Source of the DNA: Coffea arabica
Taxonomy: Eukaryota; Streptophyta; Magnoliopsida; Gentianales; Rubiaceae
NCBI RefSeq assembly: GCF_036785885.1
Contig: NC_092317.1
Span: 9,550,501-9,614,500, forward strand
Direction: 5' to 3'
Length of the DNA: 64,000 nucleotides
Below, piece by piece: positions 34,507 through 45,578 of this stretch (position 1 is its first letter; each line of letters starts with the position of its first letter). The translations under genes and the position numbers were made by a program. The notes below the pieces were generated by a model. That model was given only the letters and a program-made list of their open reading frames with translations, was not told where the DNA came from and did not search any database.

Positions 34507-35785
34507 ATGGTGAAGCCTCGATCTTCTTCCAAGTCTAGGACCCCTAGGACTCCTCAGCCCCCTCCACCCCAGCACTCCATTCCCGCCTCTGATCCCTCGC
34601 ACGATCCGTCCTCCTCTGGGAGGCGGGCTCGTCTTGGACGACAGAGAGGCGTCCAAATCTCTGACCCTGCACATTTTGGGGGTCATTTGGACTTCACCAG
34701 GGCAGCCGACAAGAGGCGCTATGAGGCGGCGTGTGAGCGACGGATTATTCCTTGTCGTTATAGGGACGCCGCCACCTTGGGCCTTCTGAATATTAGCGTC
34801 CCCTTCCACGATTTGATTGAGGCCATCGGGTGGCGACCCTATTCTCGTATCACTGACCTCCCAGCCTTTGTGGAGTTAGTTAGGGAATTCTATGCCACAT
34901 TTGAATTCGACCTTCCCACTGGTTACACAGTTTCCACCCCTGATGTCATCCGCTTCCGTTTAATGGGTCAGGAATTCCACCATTCCATAACCGACTTCAA
35001 CCTGGCCTTTGGTTTCATTGATCCTGCCTATGCTGAGTCTAGGGAGTATGCCGAGAGTGCATGTGACTTTGTCCAACCATTTTTCTCCCGTTATCGCTTT
35101 ATTTGGGATGAGATGTCCGTAGACAGGGATAACTATGACCCCCGTCTTTCTAAGGGTTCTTATCTGAAGGACCCGGCCTCTCGCTATATCCACCGTTTTT
35201 TTGGCCTATAGTTTCTCGGGTAGGCGAGATAGTTCGGGCATTCTATCTAAGCCCGAATTTTTCTTTATATGGTGCATGCATAACAAGATTAAGGTTAATC
35301 TGGGGTGCTGGCTCGCGTCTCAGTTCAAGTCCATTTTGCCTAAAAAGAAGCGCCCCTTGATTCTTGGGTCTTATATTACTCACTTGGCTATGAATTTGCA
35401 TGTCCTTGATATTTCTAACCATAACTTGCATATAGCCTGTCAAATGGAGCCTTTGGATATCCCATGCTTAGAGAAAATGGGCTTAGTTCGGGAGGGCGAC
35501 AATGGCTGGGAGGTAGTTCCACCGGGGCCGCTACGCCCTCCCCCTCGGTCATCTTTTGCCCGAGCTTCCACTGAGGGCGGCGACCCTGGCCCGTCTTCCT
35601 CCGCTCCGCCACCTACCGCCCCATCGGCCGACGATTGGACCCAACTCCGGAACACCGTTGATCGACTGGAGACTCGCGTAACTCACATTGGCATCAACTT
35701 GCATAACATGGCTCAAAACCTGGCTGCGTTTATGCAGCAGGCCGGCGTTCCACCTCAGTTCGCGCCTGATCCACCCCTGTTTTGA
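34507..35785 (+). pseudogene. Athila third ORF (env-like/ATHILA ORF-1 family), one frameshift
   Basis: Two overlapping frames (to 35211, and 35201-35785) read as one protein if one T is removed from the run of seven T near 35197. The start at 34507 (MVKPRSSSKSRTP) is preferred over 34477 because it opens the basic, Pro-rich head. The middle (RFLMGQEF-like, DFNLAFGFIDPAY, RYIHRFF..., KPEFFFIWCMHNKIKVNLG, THLAMNLHVLD) resembles the ORF that follows pol in Athila elements. The C-terminus is Pro/Ser-rich followed by a short helical, coiled-coil-like stretch (DDWTQLRNTVDRLETRV). No clear signal peptide or membrane span is visible, so an envelope role is by position only. Confidence 0.75.
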
Positions 35786-35838
35786 CGATTACAGGGAAGT
35801 ACCGTTGCCCCTCTCCTTACTTTTTGCTGTTACATTAT

Positions 35839-35877
35839 CACATTGAGGGCAATGTGTGAATTAGGTGTGGGGGGGGT
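35839..35877 (+). other. Stem-loop plus internal polypurine tract
   Basis: Stem CACATT/AATGTG with loop GAGGGC (35839-35856), followed four bases later by TTAGGTGTGGGGGGGG. The same arrangement stands at the true 3' polypurine tract (36822-36860), about 1 kb downstream. Confidence 0.65.
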
Positions 35878-36821
35878 CAGTTTGGGTGCTGAATTTTTTC
35901 GCTATTTTCCAGTTTAGGTGTTCTTGCTATGCTTTTAGTAAGTGTTTTCTGTGTAGGTGTTGTCCCTTTATTCCCTTTTTAGTGTCTTTCCCTTGCTTCT
36001 ATCTTGATGAAGATTTTTGGCAGCTGACTTTTTCTTGTTAGTTGTGGCTTGTACTATGAGTTAAGTTACAGTGGCAAGTAAAAGCATGCTTTCTTGGTGA
36101 ATACTTTGAGTTTAACGATGTGGTGCAATTTATGGCTAACTTGTTTAGGCAATATAAATATTTTGCTGGCACTGTTGTGTAGTTTGGTCTCCTGTTTACT
36201 TTAGTCTCCATATTTAGGACATGACGCAGGCTATGATCTATAATTATTTGGTATCTTGGTGTTTTATGGTGAATAACGTATGGCTATACTCCGCTAGTGT
36301 CGCCACCCAGTAACCGGGGGTCTTCACCACACATGTCGGCTCTCGCGTCAAAAAGTGACGATACCTATGAGTAAGTGGTCCTGGAGCTGTGAAAAGTTGA
36401 GTAACTGGGCTCTTTCATCTAAAAATGTCAGAGTTCACGTCAAAAGACTTGAATAGCTCGGGACTAAGCATTATTCGTGCAATGTAAAGAAAAAAAAAAA
36501 GAAAAAAAAAGAAAACAAAAAGAGAAAACAAAAAGGAAAAAATCAGATGTGGCAAATATGTGAGTTTATGATCATGTTAGCCTGCCGATCCTTGGTTCGT
36601 ATGGTTGAGATTTTGGGTGCCAGTTGACTTAATTATTGACTGTTGCTAGTTTGTATTTGGATTCCCTAAGCGAATTAGCCATGAATTGGGCAGGTCTATG
36701 AACTTAGGAGCTAACCGGGAGAGACATGTCATGACACTTAGTCACTAGATCTTGATTTTGGGTATAAGCACAGCTGGCACTGAAAGTGTGAAAGCTAGCC
36801 TGTGTTGAGTTGAATTGTCCC

Positions 36822-36860
36822 CATGCTTGAGGGCAAGCATGATTTAGGTGTGGGGGGAAT
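36822..36860 (+). other. Stem-loop plus 3' polypurine tract of Athila element
   Basis: Stem CATGCTT/AAGCATG with loop GAGGGC (36822-36841), then TTTAGGTGTGGGGGGAAT ending exactly at the 3' LTR start (36861). The G-rich tract is the expected plus-strand primer. Confidence 0.8.
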
Positions 36861-38364
36861 TGATAGGGTATAATTTGTTAGTAATTTTATTATTAATTTC
36901 CCCTTCTATTCCGGACAAATATTGTGTTAATTGCTGATATTTACTCATATTTGGTATCTGGATCCAATTCCAGGAGTGGAGCAGATAACTACAACAAGAG
37001 GGACTTCTGGATGCAAATTTGGGAGACTCCAGCAGAAAGCCTCAATTGGCGGGGACCACAAGAGCTACAAGAGCTAGTAAAGGCAACGTACAAAGCCTTA
37101 GGAACAAGAAGTAATTCAGCAGGCTTGTGGCTAATTGGTGGGGACCGCGCAGAGGCTCAAAACAAGGAGATGAATTCGGCAGCTTGTGGCCAACTGGTGG
37201 GGACCACTGGATATCTTTCTTTTGGTTTTAAATAGGGAACAAACGTACAGAAGACGGCTGGCTTTTATTTTGGACCTCTAGTTTTAGTCTTTTGTTTTAG
37301 TTTTAGTTCTTCTTTCCTCCTGACTGGCCTCTGACACACGTCAGGTGTTCGACAATATTCCCCAACGGGAAAAACATCTTTTATTCCTTGCTTCTTAATA
37401 GAAAACGCAATGCCTTTGCAATCTATTAATGCATGTGGTGATTTAATTATGCGGCGTGGCTAAGTCTTCCGTCTAGTCAAGGGTCAACTCGACGGCGCAG
37501 TCCCGGAAATCTGTGAGATCTAATTAGTTTTCACGTGTTCCTTTATTTATTAATATTTGCACGTTGTCTACTTGAATTTTCATGGGATTATTTTATTAAT
37601 TGGATGTCAAGGGCCCGATGTTCAATGTGATTTATTAATCTCGTGCCAATTTAGTTAATTAAATCCGTAATTGTTTGATTGATTAATATTAGTGGCAACT
37701 GGTGTGTTTACACATTAGGGGAACGTGCGATCTAATTTAAATAACCCTCGTAGCGCGTTATTGGTTAGGGCTAGGTTTTTCTAATACTAATGCAATTGGG
37801 AAATTAATTCCTACGGTCGTACCTAGGAGTATTTTCTGGTTAGGGGTGATCAATGGTCGTACCTTGGTTATCAATAATTTAAGGAAAAATTGGTCGTCAG
37901 ACTATAACTAGCCTATTAATAAATTAAGTGAACCTCTCCTGCATCAATGATCGGATAAATGGATTGTGCCTGAGTAGTTGCATCCTTGGCTAGAATTTAT
38001 TCATTCTTGATTTAACTCCTGCTTTAGTTGTGCTAGTTAGTTATTTATTTATTTTTGTTGAATTATTCAATTGATTTTAGTTTCATTCTGGTGAAATCCC
38101 CCTTACCAATTGGCATTTGAAAAGAAACAAATATCCCCAGTCCCTGAGGAGACGACCCTACTTGCCACTGTCTACTATTCAGTAATCTTTGTCACCTAAT
38201 TAATTCTGGTATATCGGGTTAAGCAAACTCTTCGGGAACAGGGTGAATCAAGTAACCCATTGCACACCTAGAGTCCCTGCTCCAGTACCTAGGATTAATT
38301 ATCGACTGCTTTTAGTGGTAGTTAGGATTTTATTATTATTATTACACAGGTTCGGCACCTGTCA
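36861..38364 (+). repeat. 3' LTR of Athila element (1504 bp)
   Basis: Copy of 25848-27352 with about eleven single-base differences, nearly all transitions, and one C lost from a C run (near 38098). It is followed directly by TGTAG, matching the left flank. Confidence 0.95.
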
Positions 38365-38369
38365 TGTAG

Positions 38370-41142
38370 CAACTGTGGCATCACGAAATTGGGTAGAGAA
38401 TGCTATTATAACATTTTGTAACATTCCAAATAGACCATTCGATCGTTAGGCAGAAAAAAAAAATCTTCTAAATATTCTTTTTACACATTTTTCAATCACC
38501 TTTTAACCTTACATTTATCACATCCTACTAGCGTAATTTTTTCCGAAAACATCCCCTAATATATGCAATCCAAGTGGGCTTTTTTTTTTTATATTATTAT
38601 GTTAGTAAGACACCATTTCAAAATAGTTTACAGAGTCCAACCATCTTAATCTTTGCATTTTTGAGCAGCATCAAGGAAGCTGATTTAATTAATCAGCCAA
38701 TAAATAAGTTCCCAAAGTACAAAAGACACCAGATACAGAAAAAGATCAACAGTACTTAGCTATCAAGTGAAAAGGTTGTATCCCCTCTTGGCTGTTGTTA
38801 AACGGCAAAGTTGCCTTGCGAGATCGCATAAAATGAAACTTCGTTCTACTTAGGATGTATCACCTCTTGGCTGTTGTTAAACAGCAAAGTTGCCTTGCTA
38901 GATCACATAAACTAAAACTTCGTTCTACTAACTGATGCAGCCGTTAGACAAGAACGTTAGAACCCATGTCCAAACAATCACCAACTTTGGCATTTGTTGC
39001 TTTTTTTTTTGTTTTAAATTAATATTTGTTTACCACTTTTCTGTAATGTAGCCAAAGTTAAAAAAAAAAAAAGAGAAAATTGTCAAATTATCAAATCCTG
39101 GAATTAGAACACAAGTACTGTCCCATGGAAGATGTAATTGTATGCTAATACACGGACCCAATTTAAGAAAATTAGCTAAGAAGCTAAAAAATGAAACAAG
39201 GCAGCCTAAAACCTAGGATTAACTAACTCTGACAGTGCAAGAGTCTTCTTTACATGGGTGGATCTAGATGCATGACATGACATGACATGAATAGAATGAA
39301 AATTTTAAGTTTGAATAGATACTATGTGTGATGCATCTTAAATTGTTCGTATATGGAATCTTTATACTTTTAGCCTAGCAAAAACAGATGCAGGACTACA
39401 TAAAATGAGTTGGGCAGTGTATTTAATTGTCAAAAAGCAACATCCAATTGCAGTAATTGGGGGTTAGAATTTATATAAAATTTCATTGCCAGGCACGCGA
39501 CTTTTTCTAGTAGAAATTTAGAAAAATCGGTCAAGTGCACCAAATGTGTTTAAATATTGTAATATTGTGTACTTGATCTATTTTCGTCTAAGTTCGAGTA
39601 CTTGAATCACTTAAGGATCAAAATTTAGGCACCAAACTTTACTCTTCCAAGAATTAAGGAATGACATTGGTTCTTCATTTTCACCAAGCTTGTCCCCTTT
39701 TATGGAATTTACTCGGTTTTAGTTTAATACGAGCTGATTAATTATTGAATATGTAGCCAAAATTGAAAAAGAAAAAAGAAAAGCATTGAAATTGCCAAAT
39801 CCTTAATCTTGATTCCTGTATAGAATCTTTGCCACCATCATTATAGCGTTATGACTGTTCCCTGGCAAATGTAGAAGTATAATGAAACACGAAATGAACT
39901 TCGAGAACGTATACATCATTATTTAACTACAAATTGTATAAAGATAGCAGAGAAGCCATAAACAGAACTAGTTTCTTATTTAATTTTTCATAAGCTACCA
40001 AAATCAGACATTTAAAACCAAAAAAAAAAAAGCAAGAGTGAATAAGAGAGCAAAAGTGAGTATATAAATCGGACATTGCTTCACAAATTTATGTTCTAGG
40101 GAACATATATAAGGCACGGAATAACACATTCCTTCATATGTAATTGTCCATAAGTAACAGAAACGGAAATCACTTGGAAAATATTACAATCCATAGAACC
40201 AGTCAAGTTAAAACATTAATGCGAGACATCCCCACCAACGTGTAGCCATCAAGTGCTCAGTAATAAATTGAGTTCACCCTGCAATACAGAATTGGAAAGA
40301 ATAGAAGGATTAATAACTTGAATAGCAAATTTGCTAATATTAAATAGGATTAATTTTTTCTACAGTGACAATGTATATACTATTAGCATTGAATGAATGA
40401 TAACTGTGCAATGGTTGAATTTGAAATTCAATTTTTACACATTTATATCATGGATCCAACAGTGATAGTATATACACTATCAGTATATATAAGATTTACT
40501 CTACTGAATATTCCTCCTGTTACATCTTTTAATACTTTGCTTGATGAGTGGCTAATCAATATATAGGAAAACTTTTTGGCTGCCAAGAAGAATTTTCAAT
40601 TTCGACATTGTTGATTTAATCATTTTACATGTATTGGGATCCACGAACATTGTGTATATCGATCAAGGCAATGTTACGTATGAGTCCAAGGGAGGATCTT
40701 AGCCAAGAAATCAGAGATGCACAAATATTCAATACATGGCATGTGCGGTCATTTTAGGAATCCAATAATTTTATGTGATGGACAATTAATTGATATTGTC
40801 GGCCAAATTAGATGCTCCAATTAATCAAAGACTAATCCGCTTCTTAGGCCACGAAACAATGTCTAGAACAGTAAAAAAAAACTTTATAATGATCTGCTAA
40901 TGATTATGTGGGAAGTCATGAATCCACTCCAGTTTTAATCCATTTACTCCATTCCAATGTTTTCAGTATTAAAATGATTACAGAGCAAACTATAGCGGAT
41001 AACCTCTTTTAGAACTCAAATTTTGCACAGAATAGGAATCTTAGTCATCTCAATCATAGAAATATAAATCAATAGTGAATAGAAATAAATGCATGGGAAA
41101 GGATTTATCACTTTACTAGTCATACGTATAAGAGATAGAAGA
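38370..41142. other. Intergenic, with a 79-bp tandem duplication and a foldback
   Basis: At 38778-38935 a 79-bp unit (GTATCCCCTCTTGGCTGTTG and following) stands twice in tandem with about 90% identity. At about 40345-40505 GTATATACTATTAGCATTG and CAACAGTGATAGTATATAC form an imperfect foldback typical of a small MITE; its duplication is unclear. The rest is AT-rich with no gene recognised. Confidence 0.5.
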
Positions 41143-41505
41143 TTACTTTGAGCAGTCCATATTACGAGTAATGTTGACCGGAAGTTTAACACCACATAGT
41201 CCAGGAATAGCAGCAGCATTCTTGATTTGACCATCAGTTGCATTTGACAAAAAAGACTTCAGACAAGAACAGACACTTTGACGATCAGTTTTGGTCTTAG
41301 CTGAGTTGATGAGAGCCTTAATACCACCGCAGCAAGCAGGATCAACTGTTCCCCCATTCATAATATAGCTCAGGCATGGATAGAGATCATTGGACACTGT
41401 ACTACAAGGGATTTGTGCTTGCCCTCCAGAGGAGAAACTCATGATCAACATGGCCATGAAAACTACTAGTGTTACTTGTTTGTTGATTGCTGATGAATTA
41501 GCCAT
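41143..41505 (-). CDS. LTP: Non-specific lipid transfer protein, type 1
   Basis: A 120-residue single-exon protein, a clear paralogue of the one at 25403. The signal peptide is MANSSAINKQVTLVVFMAML to about GGQAQ. The mature part has the LTP1 cysteine pattern C-9-C-13-CC-19-CxC-22-C-13-C without deviation, plus KTDRQSVCSCLK and an end DCSK. It should be secreted and carry lipids in the wall. No stop or splice signal is needed before the TAA. It belongs to a three-copy same-strand cluster formed by tandem duplication and later separated by the Athila insertion. Confidence 0.95.
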   Translation of the reverse strand: MANSSAINKQVTLVVFMAMLIMSFSSGGQAQIPCSTVSNDLYPCLSYIMNGGTVDPACCGGIKALINSAKTKTDRQSVCSCLKSFLSNATDGQIKNAAAIPGLCGVKLPVNITRNMDCSK

Positions 41506-41613
41506 AGTTGTGATGGGATTGCAAATTTTGAGAATAGGAACTGTTTGATCTTTTTGGGACTTTGGAGGGTTTTCACTTGAGTTTTGTTAAATGGTCTATA
41601 GCAATTTTGCTAG

Positions 41614-41623
41614 CTTTTTATAG
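41614..41623 (-). promoter_or_regulatory. TATA box of the nsLTP gene at 41505
   Basis: CTATAAAAAG about 110 bp before the ATG, in the same CCTCTATAAA context as the 25403 gene. Confidence 0.65.
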
Positions 41624-43014
41624 AGGTGAAGAGGGCAAGGAATGAGATGAGAGGGGATAGATCTTGCTATGTAGATGCTAACTTTGGGGCTAGTTTAATT
41701 TCTCTGGATAGTGATCAAAGGTTTGAACAATTAATTGGACAATTTGGTAACCATCATTAGGAATATGGGAATTGAATCATGTTCTACTCAATATTTAGGA
41801 CAAAATACTGGAATATTAAAGACAGAAAACTTACAAATATATAGCAGCAGAAGTTGCCTGATTGGATGAGAATGGACTTTAATCAGCTAAAAGTTCCAGC
41901 ACCTGTTCGTAAACGGCCAATACGACTTGCCTGATTGGATTGAAATGCTAAAAAATGTCCTCAAATTCAACCTTACACTGCCGTTTTGATTGAAATAGTG
42001 GTGCAGGAAATCTAGTTTAAACAGCTATCGTACTTGGGCCTGTTGGCGCATCTATTTTTGTTTGTCAATTTTAATTTTTATACCATATGATCTATTAGGC
42101 CCAGGAATTAAAGGTTTCGAATTCGAGTCTAACTAAACGTGAATTCAATTTTAGTGTATGTTAGGTACTTATTTCATTATGATTTAATTGTGATGTTGCT
42201 TCTGATATTACTGGATTAATTATATTAATTCTACCTTTCTAGACTAATTTTCATTTATTAATAATAAGAAAGGTCCCAATTCGCAAGCATAACCCTTATC
42301 ACTAACACATGATTTATCGTGACAACTGATCCTTGGATGATGTAATAGTTACCAATAATGCATCAAATGAGTTTTACAATAATTTACCTTTCATCCTGCA
42401 TAAGTCTTAAAATATTAGTACTATATTTGAAGCTTAGTTTGTTTTTCCATTTTTACTAGGAACAAAGCCACAACTTTTTGAATTTTAATTTTCCAGCCAC
42501 ATATTATTTCATTTTTAATTTACATCGCGATTGACAACTGCTAACTTTAGTTTCTCCGAAGGGGTTTATACAACCAAAATTATTTACATATTTTGCCAAT
42601 CAAATCTGTTGAAGTAATACTTCTTCTTATAGTTTTTACTTGATTCTTAAACACTATGAGTAATTTATACAATTCTGGAAAATTTAAAGTGTCTTGGAAA
42701 AGGTAAGGAACAAAATGCATAATCCTTGGATGTGAATAGACTTGAATTTCCTTTCAAGAAGTACGTTTCAAGTAAATATCAAAGAGTAGATAAAACGAAG
42801 CACATATGACATTGTTTAGATTATCATGAAATCAAAAAATTAAAAATTAAAAAAAGTTAAACATTTTTGGCCAACTTTATTGTTTATTGCATGTATTGTG
42901 ATTTCGTCCTCGCAGTGATGTCTATGAGATATTCCCTTGTCTTGATTTATATTCGAGAATATCCATTGCAACGGATTTATACATGCATGCATGCACACAC
43001 ACACATATACGCTC
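41624..43014. other. Intergenic, nothing recognised
   Basis: AT-rich sequence upstream of the nsLTP gene. No gene, TIR pair or LTR found by eye; CA/TA-rich microsatellites begin near 42980. Confidence 0.45.
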
Positions 43015-43264
43015 GTAAGCCGATTCAGTCAAAACTCAACTTGAGTTCGGTCAACATTCGAACTCGAGTTCAGAAAAAATTTTTATACATGCATACTTAC
43101 ATATACATATACATATATATATACACACACACATAGACACATATATACATATGTATATATAAAATTTTTATTTTGATAGTAAAATTACATAAATATCCCT
43201 AATATTTTATTATTTGTTAACAAAAAATTACTATTTTATTTATTTTTAAAATTACATAAAAAAA

Positions 43265-44835
43265 GGGTTAATCGCACTTTATCCCCTTTAAGTATGGGTC
43301 ATTTCTCACTTTACCTCCCAACGTTTGTTTTTTTTCAGTTTATCCCAAATACTAACAGTCAACTCTAACGGAGATTAACAGAATAATGAAAAGACAGTAA
43401 TACCCTTAAGAAAATAATGAACAACCCAAAATACCCATATGTCAAAGGTTTATGAAACGGATAAAAACAAATTTCCAAAATTGCCCTGGAACAATGGAGG
43501 AGGAAATTTCCCTCCATCGGGCACATGGGACAAGAAAAGGGAAACCAGAAGACAAAAGGTTTCCTTCCTTTTTGTCATTGTCGGTCAAGTCTCTCTCCCC
43601 TCTATCAGCCTCTTTCTTCTTCTGTATTCCTAGCAAAACCTCCAAAACCTCCATTAAAGAACATGAAACGACACCAGAAATAGAAACGGCACCTGCTTGG
43701 CGGGTCGGACCCAGGTGCAATTGACCCATCGGTGGTGAAATCTCAATTGGGAAGGAGGAAAGTGAAGTTCGTTGGGTGGATTGTGAAAGGTGACGACGAA
43801 CCTCAGAAGAGAGGGGGACTGGGGCTGCTTGTGGTGGTAGTGGCGGTCGGCGTCGTGGTGCTGAAGAAGAAGAGCAGTGACGACACCAGTCCACCAGCCG
43901 TCCCTATAGTAGGAAGGCGACGACGTCGCCTAGGTCGAAATAGGGTTCAGAAGAAAGAGGGTCAGGAGGAGGCACAGGGTTGAGGAATTCGGCATTGATG
44001 TACTCGCGGAGAGGGACATTGGAGCCCTCCTCGGCGACGAGGGTGTGGTACTGGACGTAGGCCTTACTATTGGAGTGGAATTTGAATTTGCGCTTCTTAG
44101 CAGAAGAAGCAGAGGAGGAAAAAGAAGAAGCATATAATTTTTTGAATTTTATGTTGGTGAGAAAGCTTCTTGCACGTTTACTGGCTGATGCTTAGGTTAG
44201 TTTGAAACATCTGTGATTTCCTAATGGATAATTTCCTCCTCTGTAACTTTTTTGCTCATATTCTGCTTTGCTCTGTTGGATTAGTACTCGTGGGTCTGTT
44301 AGAATAATCCAAACTGTTTCTGAAGGCTTTGAACTGTCATGTTAGCCTGAGGATTAGTTAAAGTTCACAGTATGTCAGATAGCTAATTCACTCTGCTGTT
44401 CTTTGAAATCAAACTTTTTATGTTTATTCAAAAAGTGATAGTCTGAATCTTTGGAAGAAAAAAATCTCTTTTAAAGAGGAAAAAGTGCTAAGCAACTTTT
44501 TAAGTGTTCAACTGATGAAATTGAAAAAGTGAGGGTAACTAGGTGCTGGAGGAAGGAAATACTTAAGAGACTATATGAAAGTGACAATTCAACAGAAATA
44601 TTATCAATTAGAAAACCATGCCCCACCTTGAACTGCTCATGAAAAATGCACACATCCAACTCAAAATCAATTTGCAATAACTACGGAGCCCTATTAACTA
44701 CCCAATGGCAATTTCGGCATCTTGAAGTTTTTAACGTGCAATTGCTGACGGAGGGAGTAAACTGAGAAAAAATAAACATTGTGGGGTAAAGTGAGAAATG
44801 ACCTATACTTAAAGGGGATAAAGTGCGATTAACCC
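43265..44835. mobile_element. Pack-MULE-like element carrying a host gene fragment
   Basis: 1571 bp with inverted ends of about 55 bp differing at few positions. The left starts GGGTTAATCGCACTTTATCC and the right end reads the same in reverse complement, through CATTTCTCACTTTACC. The flanks share TAAAAAAA (8 bp; a ninth base is ambiguous in the A run). Inside is a GC-richer block with a broken Agenet-domain frame. Long TIRs plus a captured gene piece and no transposase define a Pack-MULE; a hAT-type origin cannot be excluded from the short duplication. Confidence 0.8.
43690..44131 (-). pseudogene. Captured Agenet (Tudor-like) domain gene fragment
   Basis: Minus-strand reading gives KKRKFKFHSNSKAYVQYHTL, VAEEGSNVPLREYINAEFLN, PVPPPDP and YFDLGDVVAF, then after a frame change DGWWTGVVT, VVTFHNPPNELHFPPSQLR and WVNCTWVRP. 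This is the order of a plant Agenet repeat (chromatin/RNA-associated Tudor-like fold), with YFDLGD and DGWWTG as hallmarks. A TAG and a one-base shift interrupt it at about 43905, and no start codon fits its frame. It is a fragment, not a gene. Confidence 0.72.
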
Positions 44836-44912
44836 TAAAAAAAATTATTGTTATTTTTTTAGGCTCGAACTCGGCTTGAATTTGAGGACGAGTCTCGATT
44901 CATTTGCAACTC

Positions 44913-45578
44913 TGCTTCTAACCATTATGGATCTAACAATTGCTGTGTCTTAGCTAGCTAATGAGGTGGGAAACTCCAATGTTATTAAATGTTACAATAG
45001 AGTTTCATTTTTTTTTTTTTTGTGAAATACAATTAGAATGATGACCATGTAAGGGTATTTGGTCCTTTTAATCTTTTGGTACAACTTAAGAGACACAAAA
45101 ATAATTGAGTTATTGTGTGCATGATCCACATCCAGTTTATGTCAGTCCTTCAAAGTTTGTGCCTTCCCATACTCCAAATTCTGCACCACAAATGTTAATG
45201 TCCAATTACTGTTTTCTTTCAAAAGAAATCACTACTTAGAATGTGTAAAAAGGGCAAATTGCTAACATAGTTTATGGAAAATTTATGCTACACCATTCTT
45301 GTATATCAAGCATATTGACATGTATCTTTGCTTCATTTACTACCCAAAATAATGCTAAAATACTGGTGGAAACAAAAAATTGTGCACAAATCACAAAGTT
45401 GTTTGTCTGCAAGGAAAGTTGTTAAAATAATAAATCATGATAAAAGATTCTTTTTTTGGGCAAACAATTAGACATGTGAATTCCATCTAAGTTCTGTTGA
45501 GTAGGATCAACCAATAACATAACACCTATTGATATTACCCTGCAGAAAAACACTGAAAAAACACCTCAGTACAGAATC
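44913..45578. other. Intergenic, nothing recognised
   Basis: AT-rich DNA downstream of the raffinose-synthase pseudogene; no features recognised. Confidence 0.45.

Larger units (their letters stand above)
25848..38364 (+). mobile_element. Complete Athila-type Ty3/Gypsy retrotransposon
   Basis: 12,517 bp flanked by an exact 5-bp target duplication TGTAG (25843-25847 and 38365-38369). The order is 5' LTR, tRNA-Asp primer site, gag-pol, a 1.6 kb spacer, an env-like/Athila ORF, a 3' region with polypurine tract, and 3' LTR. The LTRs differ by about eleven substitutions and one indel in 1505 bp by eye count (about 0.7%), so insertion is recent. Athila assignment rests on the gag motif RELAAPNLTQQPLC, the primer type and the extra ORF after pol. 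It splits the nsLTP cluster. Confidence 0.95.
43015..44912. repeat. Degenerate CTCGAGCTCGAA-rich repeat, split by the Pack-MULE
   Basis: Left part 43015-43264 has AACTTGAGTTCGG and TCGAACTCGAGTTC. Right part 44836-44912 has GGCTCGAACTCGGCTTGAA and ends CTCGATTCATTTGCAAC. The reverse complement of that end resembles the edge of a similar region at 59253-59400 (CTGCAAACGAATCGAGCC). The two parts look like one older element into which 43265-44835 inserted. Confidence 0.5.

Noticed and set aside
42867..43136. 89-codon frame ending in His/Thr/Tyr-Ile repeats
   Set aside because: The tail is translated CA/TA microsatellite and the head has no motif.
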